From an uncultured Pseudomonadota bacterium (GTDB lineage Bacteria; Myxococcota_A; UBA796; GCA-2862545): a stretch of DNA of 48,877 bases. Positions 42,027 through 48,877 of this stretch are shown one piece after another (the stretch's first letter is position 1; each line of letters begins with the position of its first letter). The notes under the pieces were generated by a model. That model was not told where the DNA came from, searched no databases, and saw only the letters and a list, made by a program, of their open reading frames with translations. The position numbers and the translations under genes are program-made. Where the stretch lies: assembly GCA_913061235.1 (NCBI GenBank), contig CAJXTB010000035.1:1-48877 (forward strand), written 5' to 3'.

Positions 42027-42570
42027 GAGCCGCGTAGATGGCCATATCTAAGGCTTCGTCGTTGCGATCTGTGCCGCACGGGACGGCGGTCAGGAGAATG
42101 GCCTTGTCTCCCTCTTCGATGCTATCGGGCAGGGCTCCACCGCTGATATTCGAGACGGCGGGTCGGTCCGCGAACACGTCGGCCTCATGCATGCGAACCA
42201 CTCTCGGGGTGCCGGTCGCTGTGTTGGACCGACTGTACAGAGTGTCGGTGACGTCCACTTCAACAATACAGTGGCCTGGACCTGCGACAACGGCATTGGT
42301 CCAGCCGCCGACATCGAGGTTCAGGGACTGCTCGCCGTCCTTTGTGCTCATGACAACAGTGTGGTCGCCTTGGGCGAGCTGCAGTCGACGGCCGTCTCCG
42401 GCATCGATGGTCACCGGGGCGCCGTCATCGACCACAAGGGTGACAGCGGAGTTCCCAGCCACAACCTGTAGGGTGCCCTCTCCAAACATCCAAGTGTTCG
42501 CGGCTTGGACAGCGAAAACAACCATGACGATAGGGGCAATGATGGCGGCGAGGAGGAGGCGGGCTTTCAT
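42016..42570 (-). CDS. Exported or membrane-anchored protein, unknown
   Basis: 184 residues from the ATG at 42570, with GGAG 7 bases before; an upstream ATG at 42600 lacks it. One N-terminal helix (LLLAAIIAPIVMVVFAVQAA) acts as a signal or anchor. The rest is beta-rich: GTLQVVAGNSAVTLVVDDGAPVTID, then QGDHTVVMSTKDGEQSLNLDVGG, with repeated short strands, and one Cys pair (GHCIVEVDV and VPCGTDR). No family is recognised. Its 3' end just overlaps the remnant ending at 42026. Confidence 0.7.
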   Translation of the reverse strand: MKARLLLAAIIAPIVMVVFAVQAANTWMFGEGTLQVVAGNSAVTLVVDDGAPVTIDAGDGRRLQLAQGDHTVVMSTKDGEQSLNLDVGGWTNAVVAGPGHCIVEVDVTDTLYSRSNTATGTPRVVRMHEADVFADRPAVSNISGGALPDSIEEGDKAILLTAVPCGTDRNDEALDMAIYAALSR

Positions 42571-42714
42571 AGTGAACTCCGAAGGTTGGGTGACTGACAT
42601 TCGCCCACCCATGAACACGGGTCACGCGATGGGTCGACATTCTTGGACCCTCTTTGAGGCGGCTTGATGACCTCAATAGTCAGGCAATGTCCTGGGTAAC
42701 GGGTAGCCGAGTCA

Positions 42715-43521
42715 TTACGGACTCCCGGCATCGGCCAGGCAGCCAGGTGTGGGTGTGGGCGGACCCGTCAGACACGCGAGCGGGACCACACCGTAGGTCC
42801 GAGGCTCTCTGACAGGGCGTCGCGGTTGGAACTCTCGGGTGCCAACAATGTCGCCGGTAGCAGTGTTGAACACGTCTACGGCACCGCCACCGACCTCGTC
42901 CCAGTCGCCCCCCTGGTCTACCCAGATGTGGATGAGTGCGCGCAGCGGCGTACCTGCGTCGTCCGTACAGCCGGTCTGAGCCCAGCAGTGGGTCTGGCGG
43001 TCGGCTTCGGTCGCCTCCCAGGTGTTTTGGTTGGTGAGGTAGCCCAGCTGGAGTTCTCCCGTCGGCTCGGACTCGGGCCACTCCGAGATGCAGGTTGGCC
43101 AGCTGAAGACGGCTCCCCCATCCCAGGAAACGCAGTCCCGCACAGGCGCGCCGTACCAGGTGGGGATGCCCGCCCGAAGGCAGTCTTCAGGGTCTTCGGA
43201 CTCAATGCCGTCGGTGCTCTCTCGGTACGACAGCATGGCGCCGGCGGCGTCGAAGAAGGTGAAGTCGGTGTACTCGATGTAGTCGTGTTCCAGACCGAAG
43301 GCTCCGACGCTGTCTTCGGGGCACAAAACGGCATTTCCACAAGGGAAGTTGCTCCAGAACAGGTCGTCTGCTGACGTGGGCCAGGTGCCTGTTCGCTCGC
43401 CTATCGGGCACTCACACTCGCCAGAGTCCGGGTTGAAGTGAGACGGGCCGGTGTCGCCGGTTTCGACGGGACTTGGGCAGCCGGCCAGACCTATCCCTAC
43501 GATCAAGTTGAGCCAGCGCAT
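42715..43521 (-). CDS. Cys-rich lipoprotein, unknown
   Basis: 268 residues from the ATG at 43521 (GGAGGCCCA). The lipobox is GLAGC (Cys15). The mature protein has about 12 Cys residues and aromatic-rich segments (GLEHDYIEYTDFTFFDAAGAM, SWDGGAVFSWPTC, IHIWVDQGGDWDE). It is probably a disulfide-bonded surface protein. Part of its 3' end is duplicated at 41524-41574. Confidence 0.78.
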   Translation of the reverse strand: MRWLNLIVGIGLAGCPSPVETGDTGPSHFNPDSGECECPIGERTGTWPTSADDLFWSNFPCGNAVLCPEDSVGAFGLEHDYIEYTDFTFFDAAGAMLSYRESTDGIESEDPEDCLRAGIPTWYGAPVRDCVSWDGGAVFSWPTCISEWPESEPTGELQLGYLTNQNTWEATEADRQTHCWAQTGCTDDAGTPLRALIHIWVDQGGDWDEVGGGAVDVFNTATGDIVGTREFQPRRPVREPRTYGVVPLACLTGPPTPTPGCLADAGSP

Positions 43522-43586
43522 TGGGCCTCCGGTGAGGACCCTAGCCTCGTCGCGGGTCGCCTGCAGGGTACATCTTCAACCGAAGG

Positions 43587-43719
43587 CACGCTGCGACCCG
43601 TCGCTTCTCTGGTCGACGAGGAGGACGTCTGGGAGAGGACACTGCGTCTCACGGTGACGGACACATCGGGCAACGAAGGGTTCGACTTCGTTGGCATTCA
43701 CAGCACCATTATCCTGTGA
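43587..43719 (+). pseudogene. Remnant fusing an N-terminal module to a C-terminal fragment
   Basis: The 38 bp at 43587-43624 match 41831-41868 at 36 positions and encode LRPVASLVDEE. Directly after the shared block the two copies diverge. Here the frame reads DVWERTLRLTVTDTSGNEGFDFVG and stops at 43719, like the last strands of a beta-sandwich domain. The simplest reading is a gene that lost its middle by an internal deletion. No start or ribosome-binding site is evident, and the upstream frame overlaps the start of the lipoprotein gene antisense. Confidence 0.5.
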
Positions 43720-43728
43720 GTTAGACGC

Positions 43729-43764
43729 AAAAATGCCGTCGCTCGGTCTCCCGGGCGACGGCAT
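43729..43764 (-). terminator. Rho-independent terminator
   Basis: A perfect 10-bp stem (ATGCCGTCGC at 43733-43742 with GCGACGGCAT at 43755-43764) has a 12-base loop, followed on the minus strand by five T's. It lies 19 bases after the stop of the lipoprotein gene at 43783-44802 and is oriented to end its transcript. Confidence 0.85.
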
Positions 43765-43782
43765 CTCGGTGTCCGCGAACGA

Positions 43783-44802
43783 CTACTGGTCGGTCTCGCA
43801 CTCCACCAAAAGGCGCTCGCAGATCATGGGGTTCAGCCCCAAGACCAAGCAGTCGTCAAACAGCGTGTCGCAGGTCGGCTCAGGGTCGACCGGCGCGGGC
43901 GGCTCGCCAATGCACTCTAGCCAGTCGTCTTCGCACGCCTGCTGGTCGTTTCCGCTGTTGATGCACTGGTCAAAGCCAAGGTCGCACTCGTCGAACGGCA
44001 GCGGTGACTCGCCAAGGCACTCCAGCCACTCGTCTTCGCATTCCTGCTGGTCGTTTCCGCTGGTGATGCACTGGTCAAAGCCAATGTCACACTCATCGTC
44101 GGGTGGGCACTCAACGCTAATCCAGCCTTCGCTCTCGCTTACGCATGTCCAGCAGCCCTGGTCATCCGTGTAGCAATCGGGCTCGTCGTCAACAATGTTC
44201 TCGAGGCACTCGTCCAAGCGACGCTCACACCGTGTGGGACGGTCTCCGCGGTCAAGGCACTGCTCAAAGCGGTCGTAGCACGCCTCTTCTGCACTCGGGT
44301 CACTGGGCTCGTCGCACTCTTGCCAGAAGGTTCCGTCGGGGAAGAGGCAGGACACACACTCGTCGTCTTCCCAGCAGAATGCTTCGTCAGGGTCCGGCTC
44401 GTCGCACTCTTCCCAGATCTGGCCGTCCGGGCTGATGCAGACAATGCAGTCGTCCTCTTCCCAACACTGGGAATCGTCGGGGTCGGGCCAGTCGGGGTCA
44501 TCCGGCTCGTCGCACTCTTCCCACATCTCGCCGTCTGGCGTGATGCAGACAATGCAGTCGTCCACTTCCCAACAGTCGCCATCATCTGGGCGGTCGGGGT
44601 CGTCGTTCGGGTCATCGTTCGGACGGTCGGGGTCGTCGGGCTCGTCGCCTTCGGTGTCCGCGTCGACATCATTGCTGTCGTCGAACTGCACCTCGGTATC
44701 CGTATCACCGTCTACGAGGGTTCCCTGCTCACACGCAACAAGCGCGCTTGTGAGGAGGGTCGAACACCCAATCATCACCAATGACTTCATCCACCCACGC
44801 AT
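43783..44802 (-). CDS. Acidic Cys-rich repeat lipoprotein
   Basis: 339 residues from the ATG at 44802 (GAGGAG 5 bases upstream). The lipobox is ALVAC (Cys24). A very acidic linker (Asp/Pro/Glu) precedes three ~30-residue repeats of the form C-W-E-x-DDC-IVC-x-PDG-x-W-x-ECDEP, then two or more units of C-D-x-GFDQC-x-SGNDQQ-C-E-D-x-WLEC. The Cys count is above 25. The net charge is strongly negative. It is probably a disulfide-stabilised surface or calcium-binding protein; no enzymatic motif is seen. A clear terminator follows it. Confidence 0.82.
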   Translation of the reverse strand: MRGWMKSLVMIGCSTLLTSALVACEQGTLVDGDTDTEVQFDDSNDVDADTEGDEPDDPDRPNDDPNDDPDRPDDGDCWEVDDCIVCITPDGEMWEECDEPDDPDWPDPDDSQCWEEDDCIVCISPDGQIWEECDEPDPDEAFCWEDDECVSCLFPDGTFWQECDEPSDPSAEEACYDRFEQCLDRGDRPTRCERRLDECLENIVDDEPDCYTDDQGCWTCVSESEGWISVECPPDDECDIGFDQCITSGNDQQECEDEWLECLGESPLPFDECDLGFDQCINSGNDQQACEDDWLECIGEPPAPVDPEPTCDTLFDDCLVLGLNPMICERLLVECETDQ

Positions 44803-44829
44803 AGCAACTCCTCGTCAACCGCACCCAGC

Positions 44830-44861
44830 GCCAACATGCTTACACTAGCGCAGGTGTTGGC
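44830..44861. promoter_or_regulatory. Dyad in divergent promoter region
   Basis: GCCAACA (44830-44836) and TGTTGGC (44855-44861) form a perfect 7-bp dyad with an 18-base spacer in the 127-bp gap between two divergent lipoprotein genes. It suits a regulator binding two half sites about two turns apart, controlling one or both genes. The regulator is unknown. Confidence 0.35.
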
Positions 44862-44929
44862 ATCTGCGGTTTTGGATCGACCACACACTGCCGCCTCGCA
44901 GCAGGTAGGCTGGCGGCTCGGAGGCGAAG

Positions 44930-45715
44930 ATGACCCGATGGCTAGTGCTGTTCATGATGACCGGTTGCGCTGGAGAGGTGGTCGACACGGACGCTGACAC
45001 AGACAGCGATTCGGACACGGACACGCAGATGTCGATGGACACCTGCGAAGCGCGCTTCACTGTGCTCCAGAAAGACGCCTACGCCGAACGGCCCGGCCGG
45101 ACGTCCGAGCTCTGGCCGCCGCACACCACCACCGCGCTTGAGTTTCGCTGCGACACGGAGGAGGAGTGGACCACCACCTCGCTGCCGAACCACGGCACGA
45201 CGGTGGAGGAGATTGACGAGGACGGAACCTTGCTGCTGGACGTCATGACCACCAGCAGTGCCGCGGCGATGACGCCGGACGAGCTCACTGAGCTGGTCAG
45301 TACCTACGAGGCCTGCTCGTGCGAAGAGGGCACAGCCTTTCTCAGCATGGACAGCCTAGAGGCAGACCTCATCGCCTCGCTCGTTGGTGAGCTTTCCACG
45401 TACCTGGAAGCCAACCTCACGTGCACAGGCGACACCACTGGCGCCGACGTAGCTCAGCTCCTGGTAGACGCCGACATTGCCGGTGCCCTCGCGGTCATTC
45501 CCGACTGTACCTTCGCCACGGGTTTCTCCTGGGAAGGGGCATTCGACGCCGCACTTGCCACGGTTGGTGGGGCGCTTGAGGACTTCCACGTATGCAACAA
45601 CGACGCGGCACTACAGCGCGCGATGTGGACCACCTTCTTGAGCGAAGGCAGCCTGGATTCCTGTGATGCCACAGCGGCGACGTGTTCTGGACCGCGTTGG
45701 TACTTCGCGCCGTAA
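44930..45715 (+). CDS. Lipoprotein, unknown function
   Basis: 261 residues from the ATG at 44930 with GGAGGCGAAG. The lipobox is MMTGC (Cys13), followed by a Asp/Thr/Ser repeat linker (DTDADTDSDSDTDT) that is common to lipoproteins of this genome. The mature region is mixed helical and beta with six or more Cys in pairs (YEACSCEEGT, CDATAATCSG). No family is recognised. It is divergent from the acidic Cys-rich lipoprotein. Confidence 0.78.
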   Translation: MTRWLVLFMMTGCAGEVVDTDADTDSDSDTDTQMSMDTCEARFTVLQKDAYAERPGRTSELWPPHTTTALEFRCDTEEEWTTTSLPNHGTTVEEIDEDGTLLLDVMTTSSAAAMTPDELTELVSTYEACSCEEGTAFLSMDSLEADLIASLVGELSTYLEANLTCTGDTTGADVAQLLVDADIAGALAVIPDCTFATGFSWEGAFDAALATVGGALEDFHVCNNDAALQRAMWTTFLSEGSLDSCDATAATCSGPRWYFAP

Positions 45716-45828
45716 GCGCAATCCCGGGACTTGCCGGCACCGGCGCGGAGACAGCAGTGGAGCGACTCCGCCGCCACAAGAGGCACGCGGCCCAATGGGC
45801 CACACGACCGGCACAAGCCGAGTGTCTG

Positions 45829-46035
45829 CTAGACCTCGGGCATCCAGTCGTCGCTCTTGGGCTGGGGGCCCGCCACGATTCCGACGAGATCCGGGTCAAC
45901 CCCGTTTGTAACTTCGTCGCCGCCGGCTTCCCGGGCGGCGTCGCGAGCCGCTCTGCGGGCCGCCTTCTGTTGCAACTTCTCGATTCTGGCGGCTTCTTTG
46001 TTGCGCTTTTGAACGCTTGGACGGCTTTTGGCCAA
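45829..46035 (-). CDS. Small basic protein, possibly ribosome-associated
   Basis: 68 residues from a TTG at 46035, with AAGGA about 8 bases upstream. The N-terminal 40 residues are strongly basic and helical (KSRPSVQKRNKEAARIEKLQQK, then an Ala/Arg-rich run); the C-terminal part is acidic and ends DDWMPEV. Small Lys/Arg-rich proteins with a SVQKR motif of this length are common in delta-proteobacterial lineages and are of unknown function. RNA or ribosome binding is only a guess from composition. Confidence 0.6.
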   Translation of the reverse strand: MAKSRPSVQKRNKEAARIEKLQQKAARRAARDAAREAGGDEVTNGVDPDLVGIVAGPQPKSDDWMPEV

Positions 46036-46441
46036 AATGAGATTCCTTGATAACTAGGTTGGAAACCAAAAAGGGTTCCGAAAGGTCTGTGGTCTTCGGC
46101 GGGCTCTTGACGGAGCCGAGCATTGCCGAGCGAGGGCAGTCGACATCAAGTCGTCCAGCCCAACACACCACCGCGCGAGACCTATAGCCCCTGAGTGCGA
46201 CAATCACGCCAACGATGACGACACGCTGACTCTGATTCCGGCGGGCTCCGTCGCGGGGAGGTCAGGCGACGGTCGCTGTCGACCCGAGCAAGCCCGCTGT
46301 GGGCCTCCTTCACTACGCCTTGTGAGAGTAACACGAGCATTGGACCTGCATTTCGCCGTTCCGCAACCAATCAGCGTGCACCAGAGTCACTGGGGTGCAT
46401 TCAGCGCAATGTGCGACAACGGCCGGACACCCCTCGTTCGA
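46036..46441. other. Intergenic region, no supported gene
   Basis: 406 bases between the small basic protein (5' end) and the small lipoprotein at 46442-46780 (3' end), both on the minus strand. All open frames look like chance frames. The first part (46036-46080) is locally AT-rich and may hold the promoter of the small basic protein. I see no hairpin followed by T's. Confidence 0.5.
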
Positions 46442-46780
46442 CTAGAACCGCTCACACTGAACGAACGTCTCGCCACTGCCCGACGACGCCGCGAGTCCGG
46501 TCGCAGGGTTGGGGCACAGTGCGTTCCTGCAGTCCTCGTCCGTACCGTCGGTCAAGAGCTCAAGAACCTGGTCGTCTGTGTTGTAGTAGAACTCGCAATC
46601 AACGGGCAAGTCTCCGCACTCACCACCGATGAGGTTTTCCGCAAAGCTCTCGGCGCCGTCGAACGGGTCCATCACACAGACCTGCCCTTTGTCTGAGCAT
46701 CCGCAGTCCTTAAAATCGTCGGACAACCCGCCACAGGCGGTAAGAACAGCAACAAACAACGTACTGATAACGAGCTTCAT
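46442..46780 (-). CDS. Small Cys-rich lipoprotein
   Basis: 112 residues from the ATG at 46780, with GGAGGCGTCT directly upstream. The lipobox is AVLTAC (Cys16). The mature part of about 95 residues has eight Cys (FKDCGCSDKGQVCV, GECGDLPVDCEFYY, EDCRNALCPN) and is acidic. It is probably a small disulfide-bonded surface protein. No family is recognised. Confidence 0.78.
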   Translation of the reverse strand: MKLVISTLFVAVLTACGGLSDDFKDCGCSDKGQVCVMDPFDGAESFAENLIGGECGDLPVDCEFYYNTDDQVLELLTDGTDEDCRNALCPNPATGLAASSGSGETFVQCERF

Positions 46781-46921
46781 AGACGCCTCCGGCTCGACGA
46801 CTAACGGACCAGCACCACCGAGCACATGGCATGGGTGTCTTACGGTCAGAGTGCTGCGCGGGGATTGTCAACGCTATCCCCCCGGCCGGCCCCCAAGCTG
46901 GTGCCGGCCGGACTCCCGGTC

Positions 46922-47746
46922 CTACCGATACATCGCTTCGGCCGCATGCCAGTCCAGCGTGATGTACCGCAGCGGCGACTCGTTTGGAGAGGAGCACGTC
47001 TCCGATGACGGCGTAGGCGCGGGGAAGCTCACAGTGCGCACCAGCGCAGCCATGGGCCCGCCGGGGTCGCTAGTGTGGTACCGCAGCTCTCCAGAGTTGG
47101 GCTCGGAGACCTGGGAGATATGGGCGGCGGTCACGACATCGCCCTCCCATACAAGCTGGATCAGGGTGTAAAATGCGTCCTTTTCGATCATCGAGGCGTC
47201 GCGAGAGTCAAGAAGGCCAAAGCCTGGGCACATGTTGGCGTGGCCTGGGACCTCACAGACACAACTGTCGGTGTGCCGCGTCGCTTCCATGTACAGGGTC
47301 TGAACACGCCCGTCGTCATCGCGAATGAACAGGGTGTCGCGGCCAGCCCAGACCGCATCGTGCCAAAACTCACCCAGGGTGCGCTGGGTGTACTGCCGCT
47401 CGCTGCCTTCCCACATGACGAGCGTGTTGCCCAACTCCTTGTAGTGGGTGCGCATGTACCGGGGGGTGTAGGGGCTCTGGTCGACGATGTAGTCAGCAAG
47501 CGCAATCCCCTCTGCGACGGCCAGGGTGCTGCCATCGTGTGGCCGGCCAGGTGTAGGGACCAAGACCTCCTCCAGACACAAGGCGCCGTCGATGTGCTCG
47601 GACGGCGCGGTCTTCCATGTGCCGTCTCGGAGTGTGGCGTGCAGCTGAGCCCGGTACGGTGCCATCTGTCGAAGAAGGGTGGCGGGGTCGGGGCTGTCGT
47701 CGGTCTGGGCAGACGCGCTGGCAAGCAAGAGGAGCAGATGCATCAT
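46922..47746 (-). CDS. Exported protein, unknown function
   Basis: 274 residues from the ATG at 47746 (GGAG upstream). A signal peptide MMHLLLLLASASA ends before QTDD. The mature protein of about 260 residues is mixed: TLRDGTWKTAPSEHIDGALCLEEVLVPT, then ERQYTQRTLGEFWHDAVWAGRDTLFIRDDDG, and beta strands with one Cys cluster (CVCEVPGHANMCPG). No catalytic motif is evident. It is exported, probably to the periplasm or outside. Confidence 0.72.
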   Translation of the reverse strand: MMHLLLLLASASAQTDDSPDPATLLRQMAPYRAQLHATLRDGTWKTAPSEHIDGALCLEEVLVPTPGRPHDGSTLAVAEGIALADYIVDQSPYTPRYMRTHYKELGNTLVMWEGSERQYTQRTLGEFWHDAVWAGRDTLFIRDDDGRVQTLYMEATRHTDSCVCEVPGHANMCPGFGLLDSRDASMIEKDAFYTLIQLVWEGDVVTAAHISQVSEPNSGELRYHTSDPGGPMAALVRTVSFPAPTPSSETCSSPNESPLRYITLDWHAAEAMYR

Positions 47747-47875
47747 GGGCTCTCCGATACGACGTGTTGGTTGTAACGCCGTTCACAATAGTGTTTCGCA
47801 GTGGAGCGTTCGGCCGGACCCGTAGGTGACGAGGGTGGCGATGTGCGGGTCCACGAGGCGCCACGTGCTCCGACA

Positions 47876-48823
47876 TCACAGCCCGCAGTCCCAGGTGTCG
47901 TACACACCCGTCTGCAGCCGGTACTGGCGTTGTGCACTCCGCACCTCAAGCTCGGTGACGTTTATGGCCCCACACTCAGCCCAGGTCAGTGCCCGCACAG
48001 TGGCCACCGACTCGCCCTCCGTCCATCGCCACTCCCGCGCCCACGGAATCAACAGCGCGCTCGACTCCAGAGCACGTGCACTCTGCGGATCAGTGGTCAG
48101 TAGCGGCAACAGCGACGAGTCCGCCCCCTCGTCAATCACCACCACAAACCGTGTTGCACCGTACTCCTCTAGACTCAATCCCTCGTTGCAGGCGTGCAGT
48201 CGGGCGCGGGTGGCCTCGTCGATGCGCGCGCCGAACCGACCGGTTCCCGGGGTGTACGACACATTCAGCGTGACCGGCAGGAAGGCCCCCGCACACGGGT
48301 CCAGGACCACGCCCGACAGGGGCCGGTCGAAGCGCACCTCGCTCATGTCGTCCGACAGGCGGAAACGCCCCGCAGGGAAGCTCGACCCATCGGGACCCAG
48401 GGTGTCGAAGGTCTGGCTTCCGTGAATCAACAGGCCGCGGGCATCTGGAACGACCGACAGCAGATGCAGGGAGTCCGGAGCGGGCTCGACCCCAGGCGGT
48501 TCCGCGCCGAAGTACGCGTGAAACGGCTCGTCCTGAAACCCCACATTCACCGAACCGACCGACGCCGAACGCGTGGCGGGAACCGCGCGGAACAACGGGC
48601 TGTCGTTGAGCAGGCGTACGCTGCTGTGGGCACGGTAGGCACTCTCTGGTGCCAGAGCCAGGGTCCACGTAGCAAACCGAACGTCGAGCGACTCCGCATC
48701 GCTGCGCTCGAAGGCACCCAGGTCGATACCCGGGACCTCCGCGGGACGCAGTCCAAGGCAGAAGTCGTCGAGAAACGGACGCGTGTAGTACCCCTGAACC
48801 CCCGCACGACGGTTCGCGCGCAA
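47876..48823 (-). CDS. Unrecognised protein near window edge, start uncertain
   Basis: 315 residues if it starts at the TTG at 48823; a TGA lies three codons upstream in frame, so the frame cannot extend. There is no convincing ribosome-binding site and no signal peptide, although the body looks like an exported protein: strands (RFATWTLALAPESAY, SVGSVNVGFQDEPFHAYFG), a Ser/Gly-rich centre and Cys residues in the last half. The overlapping frame to 48848 begins more plausibly but leaves the coding pattern quickly. A frameshift or a start lost just outside the window is possible. No family recognised. Confidence 0.6.
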   Translation of the reverse strand: MRANRRAGVQGYYTRPFLDDFCLGLRPAEVPGIDLGAFERSDAESLDVRFATWTLALAPESAYRAHSSVRLLNDSPLFRAVPATRSASVGSVNVGFQDEPFHAYFGAEPPGVEPAPDSLHLLSVVPDARGLLIHGSQTFDTLGPDGSSFPAGRFRLSDDMSEVRFDRPLSGVVLDPCAGAFLPVTLNVSYTPGTGRFGARIDEATRARLHACNEGLSLEEYGATRFVVVIDEGADSSLLPLLTTDPQSARALESSALLIPWAREWRWTEGESVATVRALTWAECGAINVTELEVRSAQRQYRLQTGVYDTWDCGL

Positions 48824-48877
48824 CGTAAACCGTCAGCGACACACGCACAGTTAGCTACGAAGCCCTGAATATCGGGC

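Noticed and set aside
46322-46696. A 124-residue plus-strand frame
   Set aside because: Its second half is antisense to the lipoprotein at 46442-46780 and it has no ribosome-binding site.

Overview
The window is GC-rich DNA from a bacterium that is most likely a member of the Myxococcota. The best evidence is the secreted Cys-repeat protein at 8929-11151, which ends in a MYXO-CTERM-like tail (Gly-Cys-Ser-Cys, a hydrophobic helix, then an Arg cluster). Supporting signs are the large number of type II signal peptides (about fourteen lipoproteins), a MopE-like metal-binding motif, thrombospondin-type-3-like repeats, an alpha-2-macroglobulin and an 11-heme cytochrome. I see no rRNA, tRNA, CRISPR array or intact transposase. 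The window looks like chromosomal DNA rich in lineage-specific surface proteins.

Layout. 1-3.4 kb: a repeat-rich lipoprotein cut by the window edge, an ATP-grasp enzyme, a small exported Ala/Glu-rich protein and a 5'-truncated FG-GAP fragment. 3.4-7.8 kb: a cation-chloride-cotransporter-like permease, divergent from a coupled cysE-cysK pair for cysteine synthesis. 7.8-14.1 kb: a VWA lipoprotein, the MYXO-CTERM Cys-repeat protein, a fibre-like protein with five 87-bp repeats, a DUF899 thioredoxin-fold protein and an exported cyanophycinase-like hydrolase. 14.1-17.1 kb: a noncoding stretch with tandem repeats, a soluble GAF histidine kinase and a DUF4272 protein. 17.1-23.6 kb: three small lipoproteins and a 1427-residue alpha-2-macroglobulin with an intact thioester. 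23.9-26.8 kb: a barrel-like protein without a signal peptide, an uncharacterised protein and a FrnE-type DsbA. 26.9-33.2 kb: a lipoprotein coupled to an 11-heme cytochrome lipoprotein, a zinc metalloprotease lipoprotein, a membrane protein, a coiled-coil fibre-like protein and another lipoprotein. 33.3-37.7 kb: a membrane protein, a caspase-like protease, the cbpA-cbpM chaperone pair and an APC permease. 37.7-41.5 kb: a degraded ORF, a 2OG-Fe(II) oxygenase-like protein, a truncated DUF3616-like gene beside imperfect tandem repeats, a small helical protein, an old-yellow-enzyme family protein and an SRPBCC protein. 41.5-43.8 kb: a mosaic of decayed, duplicated gene pieces around two real genes. 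43.8-48.9 kb: Cys-rich or acidic lipoproteins, a small basic protein and two unrecognised proteins.

The most unusual signal is that two otherwise unrelated proteins about 9 kb apart share the motif D-x-L-Q-D-[SA]-L-x-D-x-L-[LI] at residues 21-35. They are the barrel-like protein at 23963-25195 and the caspase-like protease at 34047-35135. Both lack Sec signals, and the motif follows a polar, low-complexity start. This is the arrangement expected for cargo carrying a common loading or export tag, for example effectors of a contractile injection system. No secretion machinery lies in the window, so this remains a hypothesis.
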